A stretch of 64,000 nucleotides of DNA from an uncultured Bacillota bacterium (GCA_949292945.1 CASFAX010000001.1:1341-65340); one strand, 5' to 3'. Positions 40,670 to 50,665 are shown, numbered from the stretch's first letter. Notes: a model not told the origin generated them from the letters alone. Numbers and translations: made by a program.

Positions 40670-41830
40670 CTAAACGATAATTGAATATAGTATATGTGCG
40701 CTGATGCCCGCACATATCCCGCCTATTGTATGACATAGTATCGCATGCCCCGTGAGCTTCCTGAAGCCTAGTGTGTCCATCATCGCTACATGCGTGCTTA
40801 AATATCCGCTCCAGCACATACACATTGCCGTAAAGACTGCGACATCGTTTCCGGTCGCCAGCCCTTCCGATACTAATGTTGGAATAATCCCTATCGCTGC
40901 TCCGGCTGAGCCCAAAGCCGTAATCGGGACGGCCAGATCCTCAGATGACGTAAAGCCAAAAAGTGTATTGAATATGAAGTCGAATTTCTCAGCCACTTCC
41001 GGCAGCAGTGCTATTCCCTCATAAGCAGCGCCTGTAAAAGTTCCGTTCTCTGATGGCCCATTGGTAAACATCATTACGAACGTGCAGATGAGCAGTACTC
41101 CGGGAATAATGGCCAGCCCCGTCGATACTCCAGCCTTGCCACCCTCAAGCAGAGCCTCCAGCAACCTTTTTCCCACGCTGCCTTCTCTGACTACTCGTTC
41201 GTTCATAGAAATTACATATCCTGTATTTCTCGTGTCCATCATCTCATCAGGGCCAAATACTTTTTTTGTCTTCAAAAGCATAAGCCTTACACTGACAATG
41301 CTTCCGATTATAGCCCCCGCGTTTCCAACAACTGCGCTTAAGACAAAGTTGTTTCCGTCGCTTGATTTAATGCCTATGACAAAGGCTGTGACAATCAGAC
41401 CCATTCCAAACGCTGTGCCCAGATTGTTTATAGCCGGCATCTGGTACTTTTTAAAGTATCTGCGAAAGTTATTATCCTCTGCTAATGTTAATATCGCCGG
41501 ATTATCAGACAGGTACGTAGTCACAATACCGACTATTCCTGCTCCGGGTAAGCCATATACCGGCTTCATTAAAGGTGATATTAATTTATTGATAACTGCC
41601 ACCACGCCAAATTCTGTAAGGAGTCCGGAAAGGCCGCCTGCTATTACTGCTATCGCCATTATATAAAAAACCGTATCCATCAGCAGCGCAAATGCGGTAT
41701 TAAGCAGCGTATTTACCATATTGACTGCGCCCATTCCGTTTCCCAGGGTTCCGAAAACAACAACTACTATAACAAGAAATATAACAGTCTCCAGGCTCAG
41801 TGCTTTTTTAGTCTTGACCTCCGGTGTCAT
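40670..41830 (-). CDS. Nucleoside-recognition (Gate) domain membrane protein
   Basis: This is a 386-residue protein with about nine membrane helices and two Gate-like halves (NTAFALLMDTVFYIMAIAV and, in the second half, LLEGGKAGVSTGLAIIPGVL). TTYLSDNPAILTLAED is a conserved polar stretch. Such proteins are annotated as nucleoside-recognition domain or YjiH-like transporters; the substrate is usually unknown. Its ATG shares a base with the dipeptidase stop (TGATG) and GGAGGAGG is upstream, so it is the last gene of the NCS1/M20 operon. Confidence 0.78.
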   Translation of the reverse strand: MTPEVKTKKALSLETVIFLVIVVVVFGTLGNGMGAVNMVNTLLNTAFALLMDTVFYIMAIAVIAGGLSGLLTEFGVVAVINKLISPLMKPVYGLPGAGIVGIVTTYLSDNPAILTLAEDNNFRRYFKKYQMPAINNLGTAFGMGLIVTAFVIGIKSSDGNNFVLSAVVGNAGAIIGSIVSVRLMLLKTKKVFGPDEMMDTRNTGYVISMNERVVREGSVGKRLLEALLEGGKAGVSTGLAIIPGVLLICTFVMMFTNGPSENGTFTGAAYEGIALLPEVAEKFDFIFNTLFGFTSSEDLAVPITALGSAGAAIGIIPTLVSEGLATGNDVAVFTAMCMCWSGYLSTHVAMMDTLGFRKLTGHAILCHTIGGICAGISAHILYSIIV

Positions 41831-43254
41831 CAGCTTTCCTCCTCCACTATAAGTCCACAGATTTTTTCGATGGCGTTATAGTATATATCGGCTGCCTTTT
41901 CCAGAGAATCAAGATCTACAAACTCATTGGGCTCATGAGCAAGCTCTTCTTCCCATGGAAAGATTGGGCCAAATGCGATGGCATTCGGAATGGCTCTTGC
42001 GTACGTAGCTCCTCCTATAGAAATAGGTTGCGTTTCTTTGTCTCCGGTTACATCTCTATATACGTTCATCAGCAAATTTACAAATGGATCCGTTTTCTTA
42101 AAATACACAGGCTTCATATGACTAATCTGTGTTACCGAGAATGCACCGCCCCCAAATGCCTGATCCGTCTTTGTCTTTATATCTTCAAATTTCGCACTTG
42201 ATGGATATCTTATGCTTGCCTGCATTATTACGGATCCGCCTTCTGACATCTTATATGTACCTACACTCATTGTAAGTTTGCCTGATTCTTCATCGCTGCA
42301 CGCCAGACCATTCTTCTCGCCAAAGTAGTCATCACCGATAACGCGACAGTATTCCGCGGTGAATTTATGATGAGAAAACTTCTCCGCAGGAAGCCTATTC
42401 AATACGGCAATCAGCTGCATACCTGCATTAATTCCCTTTTCCGGATTCATTGCATGCGCATTTTTCCCGTTTATGGTAACAATCAGCTTATCGTCTTCTA
42501 TCCTGGAGGCCCCATCGAACCTTTGCTTTTCTATCTCATTCTGAACTAATTTACTTGTCGCCTCAAGCAATTCGGCTCGTACTTCGCCTGACCCGAAGCC
42601 TAAAACGGCTTCCGCTTTAGCTGCAACCGCATTTCTTGCGGAACCCCCGTTTAGATCCTCAAGTACAATCTCTGCATCGCTATCGGGAGTTTCATGATTA
42701 TATATAATATCTACATCATATAATCCTTTTTCACAGTAGATAACCGGAAATTGGGCATCAGGTACTATTGAATAATCAGGTACTGCATCGGTTTTTTGAA
42801 GATAGTACGGCATATCCTCCCAATCCTCTTCTTCGTTTGTTCCGATTATTATTCTGATTTTGATTCCTTCAGGAATTTTACCATCGTCTTTCAATTGCGT
42901 TGCCGCGTACATACATGCAAGCAAAGCGCCTTTATCGTCAGAGCTTCCTCTGCCGTATAACCTGTTTTCAACCAGCACCGGGTCAAACGGTTCTGTTTTC
43001 CACCCTTCTCCGGCAGGCACAACGTCACAGTGCCCTAAAATTCCGATAATGCGGTCACCATCTCCTAAGTCCAGCTCACCCGCATAACCATCGTAGTCTT
43101 TTGCTTTGTATCCGAGTTTCTCACCTATTTCAAGAAACCGATTGAGACACTTGCTCACATTTTGTCCAAAAGGAGCTCCCGGTGTTCCACTCGAATCGTA
43201 CACAGAAGGTATTTTGACAAGGCTTATGAGATCCTGTTTAAATTCCTCTTCCAT
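41830..43254 (-). CDS. M20-family dipeptidase (PepV/Sapep-like)
   Basis: This is a 474-residue zinc peptidase or amidohydrolase. Metal ligands are in GILGHCDVVPAGEGW (His, Asp), GRGSSDDKGALLACMYA (bridging Asp), TNEEEDW (catalytic Glu pair) and a late Ser/His region. PepV-like enzymes cleave dipeptides; related M20 proteins hydrolyse N-carbamoyl amino acids or ureido compounds, which would suit the neighbouring NCS1 permease. The ATG at 43254 has AGGAG at 4 bases; an in-frame ATG at 43269 preceded by AGAGGTG is about as likely. Confidence 0.88.
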   Translation of the reverse strand: MEEEFKQDLISLVKIPSVYDSSGTPGAPFGQNVSKCLNRFLEIGEKLGYKAKDYDGYAGELDLGDGDRIIGILGHCDVVPAGEGWKTEPFDPVLVENRLYGRGSSDDKGALLACMYAATQLKDDGKIPEGIKIRIIIGTNEEEDWEDMPYYLQKTDAVPDYSIVPDAQFPVIYCEKGLYDVDIIYNHETPDSDAEIVLEDLNGGSARNAVAAKAEAVLGFGSGEVRAELLEATSKLVQNEIEKQRFDGASRIEDDKLIVTINGKNAHAMNPEKGINAGMQLIAVLNRLPAEKFSHHKFTAEYCRVIGDDYFGEKNGLACSDEESGKLTMSVGTYKMSEGGSVIMQASIRYPSSAKFEDIKTKTDQAFGGGAFSVTQISHMKPVYFKKTDPFVNLLMNVYRDVTGDKETQPISIGGATYARAIPNAIAFGPIFPWEEELAHEPNEFVDLDSLEKAADIYYNAIEKICGLIVEEES

Positions 43255-43255
43255 T

Positions 43256-44542
43256 TTACTCCTGCGCATCCTGCAACACCTCTTTCTTGTCCTGCTTCAC
43301 CGCTACATATACGATATAATATACAACTGCTGATGCAAAGAAGCCCAGGAAAAGCCCGTAAGGCGCAAAATACGATACCAGGCATCCTATTATCCATCCT
43401 ATAACGCCCGCCGGATTAAAGAATTTTGCATACTTCCAGTTTGATGGTATTCCCTTTCTGATAATCCAATAATCCACAAGCATTACGCCGGCAACCGGGA
43501 AGAAGAATACTCCAAGAATATCGACAAATGCTCCGATATATGCATCAAATCCTACCATGGCAAGGACAGTGCCGAGCGCGCCGCAGATAAGAGTTGCCAT
43601 CGCACGCTTATCATCCTTCATGTTAAACATTGCTACTGTTGAAATACCGGCACAATATGCATTGTTCGTATTGGTAGTCCAGGTTGCCAGGATTAGTATA
43701 ATAAGTCCGATTGCCGGGAGTCCTGCTTCAAGAAGCACTACGCTTATATCGTATTCCCCTGTGGCCTTTGTTAAAACCGCGCCAACAATGAGGAGCGCGA
43801 TACCGGCCGGGCAAAGCCCTACGAAACTTGATGCAAACACGCCTCCCCTGCTCTTCTGGTAACGCGTAACGTCAGGAGCCACTGTCATTCCACATGATAA
43901 GAAGCTTAACGTCAGAAATATGCCGTCTGTCATTGACATAGGTTCGCCTGTTGCATCTTCCCCCAGGTTTCCTGTTCCAAATTTATTGATTCCCATTATC
44001 ATTCCTATTACAAAAACGATGAAAAGCAGCGGTACGCATATAGTATTCAGCCATTTCAGACCATCAATACCCTGTACTGCGGTACTAAGCATAATAATTC
44101 CCCATATTGCTATAGATATGATTACAGGGAAATCTATTCCGAACATCTGATTAATCATTGTAGAAAATGCTTCTCCACAGACCACATTCTGTACCGCAAA
44201 CCATCCAAACTGTGAAATGGCAAACAGCGCTGAAATAAGTATTCTGGCTCCTGAAACGCCGAATGATGATTTCGCAATAACTGCAGTAGGTGTTCCCAGA
44301 TCAGATCCTATTGACCCAATAAATGCCATTACCAAGCCCGATAAAAAGTAACCTATTGTGCCCGCAATAATTGCATTTGCTAATCCCATTCCCTCTACTA
44401 GCATTCCTCCGAGCATCAGGCTCGGCACACAGATGTAAACCCCGGCCTGAATAAAGGCTACATCAATCCAACTTTTCTTTTCATTTTCTGGTACAACTGA
44501 AAGTGTCGTCGTTTCAATTACCTTAGTTTTTTTATCACTCAT
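43256..44542 (-). CDS. NCS1-family nucleobase/hydantoin-type permease
   Basis: This is a 428-residue transporter with 12 predicted helices of the nucleobase:cation symporter-1 family (CodB branch), which imports cytosine, purines, allantoin or hydantoins with Na+ or H+. Typical features are FIQAGVYICVPSLMLGGML, FGWFAVQNVVCGEAF in helix 3 (substrate-site region), and APDVTRYQKS after helix 6. Its stop overlaps the dipeptidase gene. The PucR-type regulator upstream and the hydrolase downstream suggest uptake of a nitrogen heterocycle, but the ligand cannot be read from sequence. Confidence 0.9.
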   Translation of the reverse strand: MSDKKTKVIETTTLSVVPENEKKSWIDVAFIQAGVYICVPSLMLGGMLVEGMGLANAIIAGTIGYFLSGLVMAFIGSIGSDLGTPTAVIAKSSFGVSGARILISALFAISQFGWFAVQNVVCGEAFSTMINQMFGIDFPVIISIAIWGIIMLSTAVQGIDGLKWLNTICVPLLFIVFVIGMIMGINKFGTGNLGEDATGEPMSMTDGIFLTLSFLSCGMTVAPDVTRYQKSRGGVFASSFVGLCPAGIALLIVGAVLTKATGEYDISVVLLEAGLPAIGLIILILATWTTNTNNAYCAGISTVAMFNMKDDKRAMATLICGALGTVLAMVGFDAYIGAFVDILGVFFFPVAGVMLVDYWIIRKGIPSNWKYAKFFNPAGVIGWIIGCLVSYFAPYGLFLGFFASAVVYYIVYVAVKQDKKEVLQDAQE

Positions 44543-44648
44543 ACATGCACCTCCTGTTTCGTTATAATATTTTCTAAATTATATTCCGGCGCATATATTT
44601 TATCTTTATTGTCATTTCAAAAAAGTTTGTAAATTTTTGTAGGCGATG

Positions 44649-45791
44649 TCACTTATAAAATTGATAGAGTTTAGAAATCAAAGATATTGTCTCATAAAAC
44701 GCTATTGTACCACCATCCATTTCCATCCACTCTCTGAGTTTGTTCAATCGGTAGCGTACCGTATTTTCGTGCTGATTCACCGCTTCTGCCGTAAGCTTAA
44801 AATCTCCGTTATATTTAACAAAAGCTGCCACCGTATTTAAGACATCGTCTCTGTGTTCTGCAGACGTATGCTCATCGATCACTTCGATTACAGAATTGTA
44901 ATACTCCTTTGCCTCGCTATTGTCAGAAATAGCAGCAATAATACCGTACGACGATATCCTCGGGAAAGAAAACTCCACACAGTCTGTCGCTTTGGCAATT
45001 CTGTTAGCATTATTTGACTCTATCAGAGCCTGTTTGAAACTTCGCTTTTCAAAAGCCTTGCTTATACCCATGGATCTTACATCATAATATTCCCTGATTG
45101 TATTTTTTATCAGGTTTATGTGCTTTTTCAGAGAAACAACATCCTTGTCGCTTACGATATAATAGTTTAAGTAATTGCACTCTACAAATGCGTCTCGCGC
45201 ACTCGACAACGCCTTCACTTCAAAATCTTTTTTTAATATATCTGAAGCTGGTTTTCCAGAAAAAGCGATAACTGCTATATATGGCTGAATGTCAGATTCA
45301 AAACTGTCCAATAATGCTATTACATCTTCCTCCGAAAGATTCTCACTCAATATTTTCTGGATGCGATACATTCTGGATGCATTGTAAGTTTCTATAGCTA
45401 TGTACTTATTAACAGCTTCCATAATATCCACATATCTTTTATTTTCAGGGAAGTACAACAGCGGAAACCTTTCTCGATCACATTTTTCCTTTATTCTTTC
45501 AGTAATAAGTTTTATATTATCGCTGGATACTATTACCAGCCCACTGGCTCCGTTATCTATCAGAGTCTGTATATATCCTTCGATGCACTTTTCATCAGTT
45601 TCACCGGAATACTGATGAAGGGAGGATATGAACAAATCTCCTGTACCCATGGTCTCCTGTGACATATATTCCACACGAAAGTCATTAACTCCTATGCTTG
45701 TGATATTCTTATGCAGTCCTTCAGCGCCTGCAATTATTTTAACTCCTTTAAATTCCGGAGATGCTATAATGCTTTTCACGGATATAAACAT
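44649..45791 (-). CDS. PucR-family transcriptional regulator
   Basis: This is a 380-residue regulator. The N-terminal purine-catabolism PucR domain (MFISVKSIIASPEFKG, IGVNDFRVEYMSQETM) is followed by a GGDEF-like middle region and a C-terminal HTH_30 (VAAFVKYNGDFKLTAEAV, NQHENTVRYRLNKLREWM). PucR controls purine degradation in B. subtilis, and relatives control other nitrogen catabolic genes. AGGAG precedes the ATG at 45791. It lies between the NicX-like gene and the permease operon in the same direction and is likely their regulator. Confidence 0.9.
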   Translation of the reverse strand: MFISVKSIIASPEFKGVKIIAGAEGLHKNITSIGVNDFRVEYMSQETMGTGDLFISSLHQYSGETDEKCIEGYIQTLIDNGASGLVIVSSDNIKLITERIKEKCDRERFPLLYFPENKRYVDIMEAVNKYIAIETYNASRMYRIQKILSENLSEEDVIALLDSFESDIQPYIAVIAFSGKPASDILKKDFEVKALSSARDAFVECNYLNYYIVSDKDVVSLKKHINLIKNTIREYYDVRSMGISKAFEKRSFKQALIESNNANRIAKATDCVEFSFPRISSYGIIAAISDNSEAKEYYNSVIEVIDEHTSAEHRDDVLNTVAAFVKYNGDFKLTAEAVNQHENTVRYRLNKLREWMEMDGGTIAFYETISLISKLYQFYK

Positions 45792-45847
45792 GCTGGTCTC
45801 CTTTCCTGTCACCAAACATTTTTTACATAAATACCACGCTAGCAAAA

Positions 45848-45880
45848 TGCGGTGTGATATTATGATTATATCACACCGCA
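45848..45880 (-). terminator. Terminator after the NicX/M29-like gene
   Basis: TGCGGTGTGATAT and ATATCACACCGCA make a perfect 13-bp stem with a 7-base loop; on the minus strand it is followed by TTTTG. It would separate the upstream gene from pucR, or attenuate read-through. Confidence 0.8.
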
Positions 45881-45898
45881 TATGCCTTAAATATTCCC

Positions 45899-46930
45899 TT
45901 ATTTTACAGGTGAAATTGCCAGCAGTTGTTCGTCTACGATTTTGCCATCTTTCATTATCTGGTGACCGTCAAGCCATACGCTCGTTGATAAACAGATACC
46001 ATCACTATGAGATACTGCATTCTGTCCATAAGGCGGAGCCTCTTCTGCGCTGACAAAACCTATTCCCCACTCTGTACAGCCCCAAATTCTCTCATCTTCC
46101 ACGACATTCCCCGTAAGCTGAGCTCCCGGATTGAAACCGTATGCCATATGCGCCATTTTCAACATACCTTCATCATTGAAGTCTTTGAGCCACTTCTCAA
46201 ACATAGTGGCATCGCTTCCGCCTTCTATCTTCACTATTTTACTATTCTCTACAGTAAGTTTGACGGGTTCAGAAACTTTCCTGCCAAATGGAGGCGTAAT
46301 AGATCCGTCAAACACTATTGTTCCATTTACAGTCCCAAACTTAGGAATAACATTCAGCTGACCCGGACACATATGCATGCCAGGAACGTTTGTTTCTCCG
46401 TAGTCACATGTAAAAACATAGCTTGGATCTATATCAAATTCAACATCTGTGCCTGCCGGAGTTGTAGCCCTGACTTTTTTTGCCTTTTTATGCATATCAT
46501 GCGCTGCCAGCTGAAACTCTTTAAGAGATTTGCAGTCCACACTTCCGATTATCCTCATGAGAACTTCAGGGGTAAAGTCATCCATGCATAAATATCTGAG
46601 TTTTTTATTCTCCTTCTCCGCAATAGTATATGGTGTAGAATAAATCAGCCACTGATGATTTAACTCAATCCAAACATCTGCAACCTTTACCGCAGCTGTA
46701 AATGCATCAACTGGGATATCAGGGTCTGCAGCCTGACCAACGCCGCCGGGTGTTGGGAATGTCACAACCATTACTCGTCCGCCTGCTGCTCGTGCGCTGG
46801 ACGCTACCGCATCTACTACTTCCATACTTGAAGACGTATCTGCAGAAATAACTACATTTTCACCTTCCTTAAGCTGAAACATTTCGTTTATCAGTTTGTC
46901 TGCCGCTCTTTGCAAATCATACTGTAACAT
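45899..46930 (-). CDS. NicX / aminopeptidase M29-like metalloenzyme
   Basis: This is a 343-residue protein related to leucyl aminopeptidase (M29) and to NicX, the 2,5-dihydroxypyridine 5,6-dioxygenase that opens a pyridine ring. Landmarks are MFQLKEGENVVISADTSSSM, WIELNHQWLIYSTPY, TTPAGTDVEFDID, GETNVPGMHMCPGQLNVIP, GTIVFDG, and a late His/Asp pair in VSHSDGICLS. The N-terminal domain is of the NicX/M29 mixed alpha/beta type. The association with PucR and NCS1 genes favours a heterocycle or amide degradation role over a general peptidase, but both remain possible. AGGAGGATAACC precedes the ATG. Confidence 0.75.
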   Translation of the reverse strand: MLQYDLQRAADKLINEMFQLKEGENVVISADTSSSMEVVDAVASSARAAGGRVMVVTFPTPGGVGQAADPDIPVDAFTAAVKVADVWIELNHQWLIYSTPYTIAEKENKKLRYLCMDDFTPEVLMRIIGSVDCKSLKEFQLAAHDMHKKAKKVRATTPAGTDVEFDIDPSYVFTCDYGETNVPGMHMCPGQLNVIPKFGTVNGTIVFDGSITPPFGRKVSEPVKLTVENSKIVKIEGGSDATMFEKWLKDFNDEGMLKMAHMAYGFNPGAQLTGNVVEDERIWGCTEWGIGFVSAEEAPPYGQNAVSHSDGICLSTSVWLDGHQIMKDGKIVDEQLLAISPVK

Positions 46931-47080
46931 TGGTTATCCTCCTTTTTCATGCTGTGATTAATTTATCTCATACTATACTATGCCTGCGAGAATAACTCTT
47001 TGTTTGCACAACAAAATATATCGGTTTTTTTTGAATATTTACATTCCGTACTTACAGATTGGTGCTCATGTTTAAATTAT

Positions 47081-47298
47081 GCTTCGCTTCGACAAAGGCG
47101 TCTGTTTTCGGCGGTTTTGTCGAAGCTTTTTCGGCTTCAGGGGCTGCATTTTCAGGTTTTTTCGAAGATTCACCGGTCAAAACCTGCTCACCCGCTCATA
47201 TTTTTCGGCAGATTCCGTTTTCTCGTCAAAAATGTCGAAAAAGCCTTCGACAACTTGCCGGGAAACCCGTTTCATTGTCGAAGACTTCCTTAAAATCT
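47081..47298. repeat. Interspersed word-repeat element, copy A2
   Basis: A 218-bp copy of the 14291-14507 element, same orientation. It has the same left inverted repeat (GCTTCGACAAA ... TTTGTCGAAGC), CGGCAGAT (47206-47213) and TGTCGAA/TTCGACA hairpin with 6-base loop (47233-47252), plus a final TTGTCGAAGACTTCC. It lies about 50 bases downstream of asnS. The remaining sequence 46931-47080 is AT-rich and holds no gene. Confidence 0.9.
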
Positions 47299-47351
47299 TA
47301 TTATTCCATTAGCCCGGCCCTTCACGCGGCGCTTTATGACGGCGGCTCTGT

Positions 47352-48746
47352 CTAGAACTCGGCGTTCTTCGGCGTTCTCGGGAACGGAAGCACGTCGCGG
47401 ATGTTGCTCATGCCCGTCAGATACATGATCATGCGCTCAAAGCCCAGTCCGTAACCTGCATGCTTTACTCCGCCGTAGCGGCGAAGATCCAGATACCACC
47501 CGTACATTTCTTTGTCCAGACCCAGCTCGTCCATGCGGCTTTCCAGAATGTCGAGTCTTTCCTCTCTCTGGCTTCCGCCGATGATTTCACCGACTCCCGG
47601 AACCAGAAGGTCGCAGGCGGCAACAGTTTTTCCGTCATCGTTTAGTCTCATGTAGAAGGCCTTTATGTCCTTAGGGTAATCGGTTACGAAGAGAGGCTTT
47701 TTGAATATCTCCTCCGTAAGGTATCTCTCGTGTTCCGTCTGAAGGTCGATTCCCCACTCAACGGGATACTGGAATTCCTTGCCGGATTTTTTCAGAAGCT
47801 CCACAGCCTCGGTGTAGGTAACTCTTCCAAAGTCGGAGTTCACTATGTGATCCAGCCTCTCCAGAAGTCCCTTGTCTATGAAGCTGTTGAAGAATGCCAT
47901 CTCTTCAGGTGCGTTTTCCCTTACGTAGGTGATGATGTACTTCACCATCTCCTCAGCCAGCTCCATGTTGTCCTCAAGGTCCGCAAAGGCTATTTCCGGC
48001 TCTATCATCCAGAACTCGGATGCATGCCTTGCGGTGTTGGAGTTTTCGGCACGAAACGTAGGGCCGAAGGTATATATGTTTCTGAATGCCATGGCAAAGG
48101 CCTCGCCCTCAAGCTGCCCGCTTACGGTAAGGCTGGTTTCCTTTCCGAAGAAGTCCTCGGTGTAATCTATTTTGCCGTCTTCAGTCTTTGGCGGATTTTC
48201 CATATCGAGGGTGGTTACCCTGAACATCTCCCCTGCGCCTTCGCAGTCGCTTCCCGTAATCAGCGGAGTGTGCACGTAAACAAAGTGCTTCTCCTGGAAG
48301 AATTTATGTATGGCATAGGCTACCAGAGAGCGGACTCTGAAAACCGCGGAGAATGTGTTGCTTCTCGGTCTCAGATGTGCTATTTCTCTGAGAAACTCCA
48401 TGGAGTGTCTCTTCTTCTGGAGCGGATAGTCGGCGTCTGCTCCGGCCTCGATGGTCACTTCGCTGGCCTTTATCTCAAAAGGCTGCTTTGCTTCGGGGGT
48501 AAGTTCAACCTTTCCCTTAACGCAAAGAGCTGCCGCAATAGGCGCCTTGGAAACCACGTCGAAGTTATCTATTTTATCTGCCTCGTAAACTACCTGAACG
48601 GATTTGAAAAAGCTGCCGTCATTCAGCTCTATGAACCCGAACTTGTTGGAATTTCTATTAGTTCTGACCCAGCCTCTTACTGTTATTTCCGCATCTGCAT
48701 AGGCGGCGGTGTTCCTGTGTAGCTCTCTGAGCTGTACGTCTTTCAT
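47352..48746 (-). CDS. asnS: Asparaginyl-tRNA synthetase
   Basis: This is a 464-residue class IIb aminoacyl-tRNA synthetase that charges tRNA-Asn. The N-terminal OB-fold anticodon domain ([20 protein letters not shown]) is followed by the catalytic core with motif 2 [20 protein letters not shown] and motif 3 [30 protein letters not shown] is typical of AsnRS rather than AspRS. AGGAGG precedes the ATG at 48746. It ends at an [11 protein letters not shown] terminus as usual. It is a single housekeeping gene; no T-box leader is seen. Confidence 0.97.
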   Translation of the reverse strand: MKDVQLRELHRNTAAYADAEITVRGWVRTNRNSNKFGFIELNDGSFFKSVQVVYEADKIDNFDVVSKAPIAAALCVKGKVELTPEAKQPFEIKASEVTIEAGADADYPLQKKRHSMEFLREIAHLRPRSNTFSAVFRVRSLVAYAIHKFFQEKHFVYVHTPLITGSDCEGAGEMFRVTTLDMENPPKTEDGKIDYTEDFFGKETSLTVSGQLEGEAFAMAFRNIYTFGPTFRAENSNTARHASEFWMIEPEIAFADLEDNMELAEEMVKYIITYVRENAPEEMAFFNSFIDKGLLERLDHIVNSDFGRVTYTEAVELLKKSGKEFQYPVEWGIDLQTEHERYLTEEIFKKPLFVTDYPKDIKAFYMRLNDDGKTVAACDLLVPGVGEIIGGSQREERLDILESRMDELGLDKEMYGWYLDLRRYGGVKHAGYGLGFERMIMYLTGMSNIRDVLPFPRTPKNAEF

Positions 48747-48846
48747 CTTTTTCCTCCTCGTTTTATTTTTCTTTGCGCAAAGCCTGCGCCTGCCGGATTT
48801 GCGGCACTTTATACAGTTTACCAATTAAACGGCACATTTTCAAGCA

Positions 48847-50502
48847 CTATTCCGTAAGCCTGTACTTTGCGTAACGTCCGCCGCTCTGTATTGTCAGCCG
48901 GCCCTCACCCTGAAGCCGTTTTATCACTGAATATGCCTGAACCGGAGAAATGTTGAGCAAACTTGCTACATCCTGCTTTGATACGGTGCCTCCCTGGGTA
49001 CGGGCCAGCTTTACTACCAGCTCTTCATAACGGATTTTATCGATATCCGTCTGTCTCACATACCCTTTTGTCTCACCTTTTTCACGATAAATTTTCCTGC
49101 CCAGTATAAATGTCCTGCCTCTCCCCCTGCCGTAAGTTTCCAGAATTCCCTGCTCCACCATACTCTCCACGGCGGAGCGCACTTTATTCTCGCTGAGATT
49201 CGTAACATTAACTATATGCTCTATGTTCGTTCTCCGTTCACAGTTTACTACTGACAAAATCATCAGCGTATATATGGAAAACGTCTTTCCCTGTCTGTTC
49301 TGTTCATCTGAAATGAATTTAATAAAAGGCATATCAGGCTTTGCACGCTGAATAAATAATCTGACGTTGGCAGGAGTCGATTCAGAATAATCAGGCCATG
49401 GACGTCCAAAGATTATCGAGCCTTCAAATATTCTGTCTATTCCTCTTCCGGTTTTCTCCGCAAGGCCTATTCGCTTCATAGCGTCTGCAAGAGCGGGATT
49501 GCGTCCATGCGGCTCCACCGTAAGCAAATTCTTCAGATTAACACCATCAATGAATCCGCCCGGACTGCTTATAGTCATACCTTCATCGTCGATAACCACC
49601 CTTACTCTTCCAAGAACTGTATAATCTCTGTGGCAAAATGCATTGACAAGCGCCTCTCTGAAAGCAGAACGGTCAAATTCCGGGACAGGAAGCCTTAGAA
49701 GTCCATATTCCATTTCCTTCTCCGGATTCCACGCCTTCAGGTACGTTTCATAGTCCTCAAACAGCTCCAATAGCGGCTTGCTGCTTTCCTCATTCATGCG
49801 AACTTCCGTTCCTTCCATAACCTGAAACGCGGATTTGGCCGAGGGCATCAGCTCTGCAATTCTGCGCTCCTTACCCAGGAGAAGCATTCCGGTAACCGTA
49901 GGAACCAGAGTCTCTCCAATTCTTGTAACAAGATGAAGAGCAATATCCAGTTCGTCATCAGAAAGCGTGAGCAGGTTTTTTTCTCCTCCGTGTCTCGTTC
50001 GGATTATTTCCCGTAAGCGAACCCTCTGATTCGGATCGAGATCTTCCATAACCGCCCCCGGCAGAGGCTGGGCAGAAAAATCCAGCATGCCAAGCTCAGA
50101 CAATCTCGCCGGTATTTCATACGGATACATAGGAATCACTTCCGGAGCTCCGTCAAGTTTAAGCCTTCTGCGCAGTATCTTTCCGGAAGAAGTCGATACT
50201 ATGCCCTTGGATTTCGGAACTTCAATCTTCAGCACATCCATACCGTTTTCTGATATTATATCTGCACGAACGGATACTGGAGGAACGGTACTGTTTGCTA
50301 TAAGCGCAGTCACTCCCGCCACATCTTTATGCTTCTGATGTACTCCTGTAACAGTTCCATCGTCTTCAACCCCCAGATATAAGCTACCCCCGGCAGAGTT
50401 TGTCATGCCAACAATATCTTCTATCAGATCGTGATCCGGATAACGCTTCAAATCACTTTTAAATTCGGTTTCAAGGCTTTCTGAATCCGGTATTAATTTC
50501 AT
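48847..50502 (-). CDS. AlbA_2/Schlafen-domain ATP-binding transcriptional regulator
   Basis: This is a 551-residue protein with an N-terminal AlbA_2 (Schlafen-like) domain (LETEFKSDLKRYPDHDLIED, MTNSAGGSLYLGVEDDG), a middle HATPase_c_4-type domain (REALVNAFCHRDYTVLG, HGRNPALADAMKRIGLAEK, TGRGIDRIFEG) and two C-terminal winged-helix segments (SVVNCERRTNIEHIVNVTNL; ARTQGGTVSKQDVASLLNIS). These large proteins are widespread putative regulators or nucleic-acid binders of unknown target. A dense set of inverted and direct repeats upstream could be its own operator. Confidence 0.85.
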   Translation of the reverse strand: MKLIPDSESLETEFKSDLKRYPDHDLIEDIVGMTNSAGGSLYLGVEDDGTVTGVHQKHKDVAGVTALIANSTVPPVSVRADIISENGMDVLKIEVPKSKGIVSTSSGKILRRRLKLDGAPEVIPMYPYEIPARLSELGMLDFSAQPLPGAVMEDLDPNQRVRLREIIRTRHGGEKNLLTLSDDELDIALHLVTRIGETLVPTVTGMLLLGKERRIAELMPSAKSAFQVMEGTEVRMNEESSKPLLELFEDYETYLKAWNPEKEMEYGLLRLPVPEFDRSAFREALVNAFCHRDYTVLGRVRVVIDDEGMTISSPGGFIDGVNLKNLLTVEPHGRNPALADAMKRIGLAEKTGRGIDRIFEGSIIFGRPWPDYSESTPANVRLFIQRAKPDMPFIKFISDEQNRQGKTFSIYTLMILSVVNCERRTNIEHIVNVTNLSENKVRSAVESMVEQGILETYGRGRGRTFILGRKIYREKGETKGYVRQTDIDKIRYEELVVKLARTQGGTVSKQDVASLLNISPVQAYSVIKRLQGEGRLTIQSGGRYAKYRLTE

Positions 50503-50548
50503 ATCTGCACCTTCCCGTTATCAGGTATTCCCCGTCTTTTGTTTCAAT

Positions 50549-50605
50549 TCAACTCAATTCGATTGTCAATTCAATTTTAACTCAATTAAATTCGATTGTC
50601 GAGTT
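50549..50605 (-). promoter_or_regulatory. Repeat-rich operator region of the AlbA_2 gene
   Basis: On the minus strand GACAATCGAATT...GAGTT occurs twice in 57 bases, and TCAACTCAATTC (50549-50560) is inverted as GAATTGAGTTGA (50653-50664). The gene immediately downstream carries winged-helix domains, so autoregulation is plausible. Confidence 0.55.
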
Positions 50606-50646
50606 AAAAATGCGGCCTAACTCAAATTTTCGAGTTAAACCGCATT
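50604..50646 (-). terminator. Terminator after prmC
   Basis: Read on the minus strand AATGCGGTTTAACTC pairs with GAGTTAGGCCGCATT (two G-U pairs), with an 8-base loop, and is followed by TTTTT. It lies 20 bases after the prmC stop. Confidence 0.8.
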
Positions 50647-50665
50647 GGAATTGAATTGAGTTGAC

